From contig CP119309.1 in the NCBI GenBank assembly GCA_029203145.1, positions 2,691,001-2,755,000 on the forward strand: DNA of 64,000 bases, given 5' to 3'. A program made the translations under genes and the position numbers. Position 1 is the first letter of the stretch, and each line of letters opens with the position of its first letter. Shown in pieces: positions 27,814-35,338 of this stretch. The DNA is from Candidatus Brevundimonas phytovorans. GTDB lineage: Bacteria; Pseudomonadota; Alphaproteobacteria; Caulobacterales; Caulobacteraceae. The notes under the pieces are model-generated. The model ran no database searches and had not been told where the DNA came from. It saw only the letters and a list, made by a program, of their open reading frames with translations.

Positions 27814-30654
27814 TCAGTACTTGAAACGCACGCCGACGAAGGCGTTGTAGCCGAACTTCTCGTACTCATAGGTCCGCTGGCGCGAGCCGTAGTATTTGAT
27901 CCCGGCCGAGTCGGTCAGGTTCTTGGCCTCGCCGAAGACCTCAAAGCCGTTGCCGAAGTCGTAGCTGGCGGTGAAGTCCAGCTGCTCGCGGCCCTCGACG
28001 TAGAGGTCCAGGTCAGCGGTGTCGGCGTTGATCTCTTCCAGATAGTCGCTGCGCTTGGTGTAGGACAGGCGAGCCGAGAAACCGCCCATCTCGTAGAAGA
28101 GGGCCGCGTTATAGTTGGTGTCCGACTGACCCGGCAGGGCGAAGGTGTCGCGACCGCCGTAGCTCTGGGCCGTCTTGATCTCGGCGTCCGTGACCGTGAA
28201 GTTGGCGAAGACGCCGAAGCCCGACATCCAGCCCGGCAGGAAGCCGAACTTCTGCTGCCAGTTCAGCTCCAGGCCCATCAGATGACCGTCGGGCGCGTTG
28301 ATCGGAGTCTCGTAGGAATCCGTGGCCGGGTCCGGCTCACCGACGACCGGACGCTCGACCTCATAGTTCAGGATGTAACGATAGTCGGTCAGGTCCTTGT
28401 AGAAGACGTTGGCCGAAATGACGCCCAGCGAGGCGAAATAGTATTCCAGACCGGCATCGAAATTGTTCGACAGCGTGGGCTGAAGGTTCGGGTTGCCGAT
28501 CTCGTAGGCGATATCCAGGCCGTCCGTTTCCTCGACGCGGCGCGGGACGATCTGACTGAACTCCGGGCGCGAGATCGAACGCGTCAGGGCGGCACGACCA
28601 ATCAGATTGTCGCTGAAGGCGTGACGGACAGTCAGGTTGGGGAAGAAGTCGGTGTGGTCGCGGCTGATGTTGACCGGCGTGACCGTGGTCGGATCGTCCT
28701 CGTCGAAATCGACCACGCTTAGGGCCATGCCATCGAACCTGGTCTGCTCGACGCGCAGGCCGACCCTGATGTTGGTGGCGCCGATGTCGAAGCGCGCCTG
28801 ACCATAACCGGCCAGGATGTCTTCCTGGGCCGTGTAGTCCGCCGTCAGCGAGTCAGGCATGCGGCGCGGCGAGGCGGCCTTGGCCGCGGCCAGATAGGCG
28901 TCGACCAGGCCTTTGTCGTACTGGTTGCCCAGATGGTAGCCGAAGTTGCGGCCCTGCTCGTCGCCCCACAGGGAGGCCAGGGCGCCGGGGTTGGCCGAGC
29001 CGGCGCGGTCGCGTTGACGCTCTTCGTCGGCGTCGACCTCGCGGGCAGCGTATTTCAGGCCGAACTTCCAGGCGACGTCGCGCCCGGCGAACTGGCTGGG
29101 GATCTCGATATTGGTGCGGAAGGCGACGTCTTCCTGCTGGGTCGTGTTCGATCGGAAGGTGTTCTCGCGGAACGAGAAGTTGCCCGGCGTAGCGAAGAAG
29201 CCGGTCGCCGCGTCGCCGAAGATCGGATTGCCCGGCGCGTAGAAGTAGCTCGGAGCGTAGTGGTTGGTCGTGTCGTAGCTCAGCGTCGTCGCCGAGGAGC
29301 GATAGACCAGCTCGTCGCGGTGCGGATAGGTCTGCTCGCTGTTGGCCCAGGACAGGTCGGCGTCCCAGATCATGCCGTTGTCGAAGGTGTGCTCGCCGCC
29401 CAGGACCAGGGTAGTGATCTGGTTGTTCTGGGTCCGGTGACGCAGGCCCCGATAGATACGGGCGCCGGTATAGGTCGCGGTCGTGTCCGTGGCCCCGGCC
29501 TGCAGCGCGCCGTCGGCGTAGCCCAGGATCAGGGTGTTGCGGTACTCGTTGTCCTCGAAGTCGGCATAGGAGCCGCGGACATAGAGGCGGGTCTGGTCCG
29601 ACGGGCGCCATTCCAGAGCGCCGGTCAGGGCCTGACGGGTGCGCTGGGTCTCGTACTGCTTGAACAGGGTCTCTTCGAGCACGAAGACGCCGTCTTCCTC
29701 GACCCAGGCGTTCTCGATGTTCTCGGGGCGACGGTTGGTCTCGGAATAGCTGAGCGACACGAGGGCGCCGAAGGTCTGGTTGGCGCCGAAGACGTTGGAA
29801 ACCGTGGCCCCGGCGCGGGTGTCGTTGCCGCCGTAGTCGTTGTAGCTGCCGCCGGCGTAGCCGCTGACCGCCAGACGACGGGTGTCGAAGGGCGAGCGCG
29901 TCTTGATGTTGACGGCGCCGGCGATCGAGTCGGCGTCCTGGCTGGGCAGCAGGGACTTGGAGACCTCGATGTTGGCGACGATGTCGCTGGGCAGGGTGTC
30001 CAGATCGACGGCGCGGGTGCCGGGATCGACCGCCGGAACGGTCACGCCGTCCACCGAGACGGCGGTGAAGGCCGAGGGGGCGCCCCGCACGTTGATATAG
30101 CGGCCCTCGCCCTGGTCGCGCTGGATGGCGATGCCGGGGACGCGTTGCAGCGACTCGGCGACATTGGGGTCGGGGTAGCGGCCGATGGCGTCCGACGACA
30201 GGACGTTGATGGTGCCGTCGGCGTTCTTCTGCTGGTTCAGCGAGCGGGCCACGCCGTCGGTGATGACGCCTGTCACCACCACGTCGGCGACCGTGGTCGC
30301 GGCGTCGCCGCCCATGGTCACCGTGACCGAGGTCAGGCGGCCCGGCGCGGCCGTGACCGTCTGACGGGTCGAGGGCATGCCGATGTAGCGCACGTCCAGT
30401 TCGACCTGGCCCGAGACGCCGGTCAGGATGAACTCGCCCTGGGTGTTGCTGACCACGCGGCGGCCCGTGCTGCGCTCGACGATCTCGGCGCCCGGCAGGG
30501 GCGCGCCCTCGGCGTTGACCACACGGCCAATCACGCCGTCGCCGGCCGGTTCGACCACCGCGCTCGGCGCGACATCCGCGGCCTGGGCGGCCACGGCGAA
30601 GGTCAGCGGCAGGATGGCCGCGCTCAGAAGAAGGCGAAGTTTCATTTCAGTCAT
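27814..30654 (-). CDS. TonB-dependent outer-membrane receptor, Xanthomonas/Caulobacter type
   Basis: A 946-aa outer-membrane transporter driven by TonB-ExbBD. Order: signal peptide (AAILPLTFAVAAQAAD), a carboxypeptidase-regulatory-like beta domain (GVIGRVVNAEGAPLPGAEIVE, SNTQGEFILTGV) of about 80 residues, the plug (NVLSSDAIGRYPDPNVAESL, RVPGIAIQRDQGEGRYINVR, PSAFTAVSVDGVTVP), then a long barrel ending in FGYNAFVGVRFKY with the terminal aromatic residue needed for outer-membrane insertion. The plug pattern matches the TIGR01782 group, often linked to uptake of plant sugars or other organic nutrients. No neighbouring gene reveals the substrate. The 198 bp upstream hold its promoter. Confidence 0.93.
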   Translation of the reverse strand: MTEMKLRLLLSAAILPLTFAVAAQAADVAPSAVVEPAGDGVIGRVVNAEGAPLPGAEIVERSTGRRVVSNTQGEFILTGVSGQVELDVRYIGMPSTRQTVTAAPGRLTSVTVTMGGDAATTVADVVVTGVITDGVARSLNQQKNADGTINVLSSDAIGRYPDPNVAESLQRVPGIAIQRDQGEGRYINVRGAPSAFTAVSVDGVTVPAVDPGTRAVDLDTLPSDIVANIEVSKSLLPSQDADSIAGAVNIKTRSPFDTRRLAVSGYAGGSYNDYGGNDTRAGATVSNVFGANQTFGALVSLSYSETNRRPENIENAWVEEDGVFVLEETLFKQYETQRTRQALTGALEWRPSDQTRLYVRGSYADFEDNEYRNTLILGYADGALQAGATDTTATYTGARIYRGLRHRTQNNQITTLVLGGEHTFDNGMIWDADLSWANSEQTYPHRDELVYRSSATTLSYDTTNHYAPSYFYAPGNPIFGDAATGFFATPGNFSFRENTFRSNTTQQEDVAFRTNIEIPSQFAGRDVAWKFGLKYAAREVDADEERQRDRAGSANPGALASLWGDEQGRNFGYHLGNQYDKGLVDAYLAAAKAASPRRMPDSLTADYTAQEDILAGYGQARFDIGATNIRVGLRVEQTRFDGMALSVVDFDEDDPTTVTPVNISRDHTDFFPNLTVRHAFSDNLIGRAALTRSISRPEFSQIVPRRVEETDGLDIAYEIGNPNLQPTLSNNFDAGLEYYFASLGVISANVFYKDLTDYRYILNYEVERPVVGEPDPATDSYETPINAPDGHLMGLELNWQQKFGFLPGWMSGFGVFANFTVTDAEIKTAQSYGGRDTFALPGQSDTNYNAALFYEMGGFSARLSYTKRSDYLEEINADTADLDLYVEGREQLDFTASYDFGNGFEVFGEAKNLTDSAGIKYYGSRQRTYEYEKFGYNAFVGVRFKY

Positions 30655-30851
30655 CCCCGTTCGCCGGGGCGCGTCACGCTCCGGTCCATGGCGGGGTTGG
30701 CTAACGGCGTGCGGCGACGTGGCCGCGACGGTTTCGCGAAAAGGATCCTGCGAACAGGACACAGAGAGACGACAATTCCTCCCGAGACGGAGCGACTGTC
30801 GTTCCCGCGAAATCAGACGGTCATGCGAAGGACGGGGGCCTGAAATGCGAA

Positions 30852-30881
30852 ACGGGGCCCGATCTTGCGATCGGACCCCGT
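30852..30881 (-). terminator. Terminator of the tRNA-Gly gene
   Basis: ACGGGGTCCGATC, a GCAA tetraloop and GATCGGGCCCCGT form a 13-bp stem (30881-30852, one G-U pair) 15 nt after the tRNA 3' end, followed by TTCGCATTT. Confidence 0.8.
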
Positions 30882-30896
30882 GTTCCCAGTCTCGAC

Positions 30897-30971
30897 TGGA
30901 GCGGGCGAAGAGATTCGAACTCTCGACCCCAACCTTGGCAAGGTTGTGCTCTACCACTGAGCTACGCCCGC
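30897..30971 (-). tRNA. tRNA-Gly (GCC)
   Basis: Minus-strand cloverleaf: acceptor GCGGGCG/CGCCCGC, D-arm TAGCTCAGTGGTAGAGCA, anticodon stem CAACC/GGTTG enclosing TTGCCAA (anticodon GCC), T-loop GTTCGAATC. The CCA end is encoded (30897-30899). All stems pair. It is followed by its own terminator and stands alone. Confidence 0.97.
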
Positions 30972-31190
30972 ATTCCCGTGGGAGCGATGTGCTGCTCCCC
31001 GTCGAGGAGGGGCTTTTAGCCGACCCTTCTCAGACCGCGCAACCCCCTTTTTGGATTTTCCGACAATCCGCTGCTTTTTTTCGAATAGTTCTGGAATTTC
31101 AAACGAAAGCGGCCCCCGCAACGCCCCCGAAGGAAGCGCCGCGAGGGCCGCTGGAAAACAGCCGCTAGGTTTCAATCACGCGCGCCAACC

Positions 31191-31229
31191 CGCTCAAGCC
31201 GCGAGCCGCCGCGCGGCGCGCGATAGCGG
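31191..31229 (+). repeat. Copy of the GCTCAAGCAG palindromic repeat
   Basis: CGCTCAAGCCGCGAGCCGCC followed by a GCGCGGCGCGCGATAGCG block, matching the units at 18442 and 60639 with a few substitutions. It lies between tRNA-Gly and the stop codon of the SDR gene. Confidence 0.7.
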
Positions 31230-31247
31230 CCTCAGCCGCGCTGAGGA

Positions 31248-32030
31248 TCAGCGCGGCGCCAGCCGGATAGCCCCGTCCAGACGGATGCACTCGCCGTTGA
31301 TGTAGACGTTCTCGGCCAGGTGCAGGGCCAGAGAGGCGTAGTCCGCCGGAGTGCCCAGGCGGCTGGGGAAGGGAATGGCGGCGGCCAGGCTGTCCTGAAC
31401 CTTCTGGTCCATGCCGGCCATCATCGGCGTCCACATGATGCCGGGCAGGATGGTGTTCACCCGCACGCCGTCCTGGGCCAGGTCGCGCGCGACCGGCAGG
31501 GTCATGGCGTAGACGCCGCCCTTGGAGGCCGAATAGGCGGCCTGGCCGATCTGGCCGTCCTGGGCCGCGACCGAGGCGGTGTTGATGATCAGACCGCGCT
31601 CGCCGTCAGCCATCGGCTCGGCCTGGACCATGCCCAGGGCCGACTGCGACAGGACGCGGAAGGTGCCGAACAGGTTGATCGTGACGGTGCGCTCGAACGA
31701 GGCCATGTCGTGGGCGCGGACCTCGCCGGTGTCGCGCTTGCGGCTGACGGTTTTCTGGCCCGTGGCGATGCCGGCGCAGTTGACGGTCAGGCGCTCCTGG
31801 CCGTGGGCGGCGCGGGCCTTGACGAAGCCGGCGGCGACGCTCTCGTCGGAGGTCACGTCCACCTTGCAGAAGACGCCGCCGATTTCCTTGGCGATCTCCT
31901 CGCCGCGCTCCTCGTTCAGGTCGAACAGGGCGACCTTGACGCCCTTGGCCGCCAGCGCCCGCGCCGTGCCCTCGCCCAGGCCCGAAGCCCCGCCCGTCAC
32001 CACCGCTGCAATCGAACCGTCGAGTTTCAT
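31248..32030 (-). CDS. SDR family 3-hydroxyacyl-CoA dehydrogenase (HSD10-like)
   Basis: Short-chain dehydrogenase of 260 aa starting at ATG 32030. The cofactor motif is VVTGGASGLGEGTARAL, with Asp in ALFDLNEE indicating NAD preference, NCAGIATGQK, and an intact catalytic triad: Ser in NTASVAAQDGQIGQ and YSASK. The block around RDTGEVRAHDMASFERTVTINL is typical of type 2 3-hydroxyacyl-CoA dehydrogenase/HSD10-like enzymes, which act in isoleucine and branched fatty-acid degradation. It is a single gene divergent from a DUF1232 gene. Confidence 0.85.
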   Translation of the reverse strand: MKLDGSIAAVVTGGASGLGEGTARALAAKGVKVALFDLNEERGEEIAKEIGGVFCKVDVTSDESVAAGFVKARAAHGQERLTVNCAGIATGQKTVSRKRDTGEVRAHDMASFERTVTINLFGTFRVLSQSALGMVQAEPMADGERGLIINTASVAAQDGQIGQAAYSASKGGVYAMTLPVARDLAQDGVRVNTILPGIMWTPMMAGMDQKVQDSLAAAIPFPSRLGTPADYASLALHLAENVYINGECIRLDGAIRLAPR

Positions 32031-32085
32031 GAAGATCGTCCCTATATTCTTGTGAACCGAGTGTCTGCGCGAGGATTTAGCGGCC

Positions 32086-32490
32086 ATGACCGCCAAAGCC
32101 AAACCGGTGTCGCCCGCCGACGCCATCGATCCTGAAAAGGCTCTGGTCCCCACGGTGCAGAGGGTCAACGAAATGCGCGTCAAGAAGGGCTTCTGGCCCA
32201 AGATCCGCAGCACGGCCACCCGCATCCCCTTCGCGGGTCAGGCGCTCGCCGCCTGGTACGCCACCCAGGACCCCAAGACGCCGCTGGCGGCCAAGGGGAT
32301 CATGCTGGGGGCGCTGGCCTATTTCGTCATGCCCATCGACGCCATCCCCGACATCTTCGCCGGCATAGGCTTCACCGACGACGCGGCGGTGATCGCCGCC
32401 GTCCTGGCGACGCTCGGAGCCCACGTGAAACGCAGGCACCATGAACAGGCCGAGACGGCGCTAAAGCGCGTCCGCGATGAGGCGAACTAG
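32086..32490 (+). CDS. YkvA family (DUF1232) membrane protein
   Basis: A 134-aa protein with the DUF1232 core TPLAAKGIMLGALAYFVMPID followed by AIPDIFAGIGFTDDAAVIAAV, which forms one or two membrane-associated helices, and charged ends. The function of the family is unknown. Its TAG stop lies within the palindrome CTAG that is also the stop codon of the convergent 2OG oxygenase gene, so the two genes overlap by four bases. Confidence 0.8.
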   Translation: MTAKAKPVSPADAIDPEKALVPTVQRVNEMRVKKGFWPKIRSTATRIPFAGQALAAWYATQDPKTPLAAKGIMLGALAYFVMPIDAIPDIFAGIGFTDDAAVIAAVLATLGAHVKRRHHEQAETALKRVRDEAN

Positions 32491-33215
32491 GTCAGCGCCT
32501 GCGAGCGCCACCAGCCGATGATGGAATAGCGCGGCGCGGGCGCAAACGGCGCGACGACCGAGACGGCGTGGGACTGGGGCACCTTGAAGACGTTCAGCGC
32601 GCCAAAGGCCGGAATCATGCTTTCGGTCACCTCGCCTGTCTCATCCAGAAACTGCAGATGACCGCCCCACTCCGCCCGCCAGCGCGGCGAGAGATTCAGC
32701 ACATAGGCGTAGAGACGCCCCGAAGCCTCATTGGCGTCGGTATGCCGGTTCAGAAAATGGCCCGGCAGGTAGCGGGTCGCCTGACCGTCAGCGGAGACGA
32801 TGCGGTCGTCGCCGGTCAGGCGGCGCGCGAACGCCAGATAGGCCTCGCTGTTGAACAGTTCGACAGCCGCCTTGAGCAGAGGCGGCGTGTGGCTGGCCTG
32901 ATCACCCGTCGTGTGGATCAGCAACCGGTCAAAGAGAAACTGAAGCCCCTTGGCGGCTCCGGCATGGATGCGATCCAGCGCCGCCTGGCGATCCTCATCC
33001 GATTGAGCGTCGAACCCAGCGGCGGACACATCAACGCCGAACGGATTGTGGAAGGCCCGCGCCCAGTCATGGCTCGGGCCCGCCACCTCGTCATACAGCC
33101 GTCCGGCCCCTTCGCCCAACAGACCCGGCACGCGCGTACGGCCGGTGCGCGCCAGCCGTTCGGCGGCGACCGCGAAGTCAACCTCTTCGACCGCAAGGTT
33201 CAGACCGTCGCTCAT
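32487..33215 (-). CDS. 2-oxoglutarate/Fe(II)-dependent oxygenase family protein
   Basis: A 242-aa protein with the double-stranded beta-helix fold. Iron ligands appear as His-x-Asp in LNRHTDANE and a distal His in VPQSHAVSVV. The 2-oxoglutarate-binding Arg is in APRYSIIGWW, and WGGHLQFLDE fits the strand between them. The length and the GHFLNRHTD start resemble prolyl-4-hydroxylase-like bacterial oxygenases, but the substrate is unknown. Its ATG overlaps the quinone reductase stop (ATGA), so it is translated downstream of that gene and probably from the same mRNA. Confidence 0.82.
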   Translation of the reverse strand: MSDGLNLAVEEVDFAVAAERLARTGRTRVPGLLGEGAGRLYDEVAGPSHDWARAFHNPFGVDVSAAGFDAQSDEDRQAALDRIHAGAAKGLQFLFDRLLIHTTGDQASHTPPLLKAAVELFNSEAYLAFARRLTGDDRIVSADGQATRYLPGHFLNRHTDANEASGRLYAYVLNLSPRWRAEWGGHLQFLDETGEVTESMIPAFGALNVFKVPQSHAVSVVAPFAPAPRYSIIGWWRSQALT

Positions 33216-34213
33216 CCCTCGGTCACCACGACGATCTTGCCGACGGCCTTGCGGTCGCCCAAGGCCTTGATGGCGTCATGCGCCTCTTCCAGGGGATAGG
33301 TGCGGCTGACGCGCGGCTTGATCTTGCCGTCGGCCCACAGTTGCATCAGTTCGGCCATGTTGACCGCGTGGGCGGCCGGATCGCGCGCCACCGCCGCGCC
33401 CCAGAAGACCCCGATCACCGAGACCGACTTCAGCAGGGTCAGGTTCAGCGGCAGGGACGGAATGCCCGCCGGGAAGCCGACCACCAGATAGCGGCCGTTC
33501 CAGTCCATGGCCCGCAGCGCCGGCTCGGCGTAGTCGCCGCCGACCGCGTCATAGACCACGTCGGCGCCGTCGCGGCCCGTGGCCAGCTTCAGCTCACCCG
33601 ACAGGGCCTTCTGCGCCGCCTTGTCCATCGGACCGGACGGATAGATCAGGCCGTTGTCGGCCCCCAGCTCAAGAGCGAACTCGACCTTGTCGTTGGTCGA
33701 GGCGGCGGCGACGACGCGCGCCCCCATGGCCTTGCCCAGTTCCACAGCGGCGGCGCCCACGCCCCCAGCCGCGCCCAACACCAGAAGGGTCTCGCCCGGC
33801 TTCAGCTGGGCCCGATCCTTCAGCGCGTAATAGCTGGTGCCGTAGGTCACGGTCAGGGCCGCGGCCTCTTCGAAGCTCATGCCGTCAGGCATGGGGATCA
33901 GGCTGGAGGCCGGAACCGCCAGGCGCTCGACCAGACCGCCCCATCCGGGCGCGGCGATGACCCGGTCGCCACGGAACACGCCCTTGACGCCCTCGCCCAC
34001 CGCATCGACCACGCCCGCGACCTCGCCGCCGGGCGAGAAGGGGCGCTCGGGCCTGAACTGATACTTGTCCTCGATGATCAGGGTGTCGGGGAAGTTGATC
34101 CCCACGGCCTTGACCTCGATCACCACCTCGCCCGGCTTGGGCGTGGGGTCCATGACCTCCTCGACGACGAGACTATCAGGGCCGCCGACGGCCTTGGACA
34201 GGACTGCGCGCAT
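33212..34213 (-). CDS. NADPH:quinone oxidoreductase family protein
   Basis: Zinc-free medium-chain dehydrogenase/reductase of 333 aa. The start MRAVLSKAVGGPDSLVVEEV at 34213 is the family N-terminus. Other marks are GINFPDTLIIEDKYQFRPE, PFSPGGEVAGVV and the NADPH motif LGAAGGVGAAAVELGKAMG. No catalytic zinc cysteines are present, as expected for quinone reductase/enoyl-reductase-like members. It is followed with a 4-base overlap by the 2OG oxygenase gene and is divergent from the isoaspartyl peptidase gene. Confidence 0.9.
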   Translation of the reverse strand: MRAVLSKAVGGPDSLVVEEVMDPTPKPGEVVIEVKAVGINFPDTLIIEDKYQFRPERPFSPGGEVAGVVDAVGEGVKGVFRGDRVIAAPGWGGLVERLAVPASSLIPMPDGMSFEEAAALTVTYGTSYYALKDRAQLKPGETLLVLGAAGGVGAAAVELGKAMGARVVAAASTNDKVEFALELGADNGLIYPSGPMDKAAQKALSGELKLATGRDGADVVYDAVGGDYAEPALRAMDWNGRYLVVGFPAGIPSLPLNLTLLKSVSVIGVFWGAAVARDPAAHAVNMAELMQLWADGKIKPRVSRTYPLEEAHDAIKALGDRKAVGKIVVVTEG

Positions 34214-34322
34214 GCTGGTTTCTTTCGTGATCCCCCGTCGGGCCATGGCGCCGACACGATTGCGACGCTAATCAGCGCGCGGCCCGATGCAAAGAGGCTG
34301 AACAGACTTTCAGGAGACGACC

Positions 34323-35198
34323 ATGGCGCGAACCGCCCTCATCCTCCACGGCGGCGCCGGCGCCCGGCGCGAGCGCAACTACGACGCCGAGGTGGTTCAC
34401 ATGCGCAAGGTGGTCGAGGCGATGAAGGCGCGGCTGGACGCCGGGGCCTCCGCCGTCGACGTGGCCGTCGAGGCTGTGGTCATGCTGGAAGACTCCGGCC
34501 TCTATGTCGCCGGTCGCGGCGCCTCGCCCAATCTGGCCGGGGCCTATGAGCTGGACGCCAGCCTGATGGACGGCGCTTCGGGCAAGGCCGGCGCCGTCGC
34601 CGCCCTGCAGGGCTTCCGCAACCCGGTCGTCGCCGCCCGCGCCGTCATGGACCGCACCCCCCACGTCATGCTGGTCGGCGAAGGCGCCGCCCTGTTCGCC
34701 CATGATCAGGGATTGGAGGCCATCGGCGACGAAGCCGCCTGGTTCACCCAGGCCGGTCAAGGCGAGGACAACCACCCGCCGGGCACGCTCAGCCACGGCA
34801 CCGTCGGCTGCTGCGTGCTGGACGCTGAGGGTCGCCTCGCCGCCGCCACCTCGACCGCGGGCGTCTTCGGCAAGATGCCGGGCCGCGTCGGCGACACCCC
34901 CATTCCCGCCGCCGGCACCTGGGCCGACGACCACGCCGCCGTCTCCTGCACCGGTCAGGGCGAGTATTTCATCCGCGTCGCCGCCGCCGCCCGCACCGCC
35001 ATCGGCGTGGCCGCCGGTCAGTCGCTGGCCCAGTCTTCTCAAGCCGTGATCGACCGCATCGGCGGCCTGGGCGGCGACGGCGGCCTGATCGCCCTGGACC
35101 GCGAGGGCAATATCGTGGCCCCCTTCAACAGCCAGGGCATGAAGCGCGCCTGGTTGACCACCGACGGCGAAATCGGCGTGCAGGTCTTCGACCAGTAA
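34323..35198 (+). CDS. Isoaspartyl peptidase / L-asparaginase (Ntn hydrolase)
   Basis: Plant-type asparaginase of 291 aa that removes isoaspartyl residues and may hydrolyse asparagine. The N-terminal LILHGGAGARR is diagnostic. The autocleavage site and catalytic nucleophile is Thr in LSHGTVGCCVLD (about residue 158), which becomes the N-terminus of the beta chain. STAGVFGKMPGRVGDTPIPAAG and SCTGQGEYFIR line the active site. The start at 34323 follows AGGAGACG. Single gene; no signal peptide, so cytoplasmic. Confidence 0.94.
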   Translation: MARTALILHGGAGARRERNYDAEVVHMRKVVEAMKARLDAGASAVDVAVEAVVMLEDSGLYVAGRGASPNLAGAYELDASLMDGASGKAGAVAALQGFRNPVVAARAVMDRTPHVMLVGEGAALFAHDQGLEAIGDEAAWFTQAGQGEDNHPPGTLSHGTVGCCVLDAEGRLAAATSTAGVFGKMPGRVGDTPIPAAGTWADDHAAVSCTGQGEYFIRVAAAARTAIGVAAGQSLAQSSQAVIDRIGGLGGDGGLIALDREGNIVAPFNSQGMKRAWLTTDGEIGVQVFDQ

Positions 35199-35338
35199 CT
35201 CTCCTCCGCGGGGATGAGCGGGAATGCGGGCCCGCTCACTTCATTACAGCACCGTAAGGTGCGCGGCGGCGAGGCGCTGTTAGGGTCCGGCCTACCTGCC
35301 CCCGGCGCAGCTCGTGGGGCGACCGGAACCTGACGCCC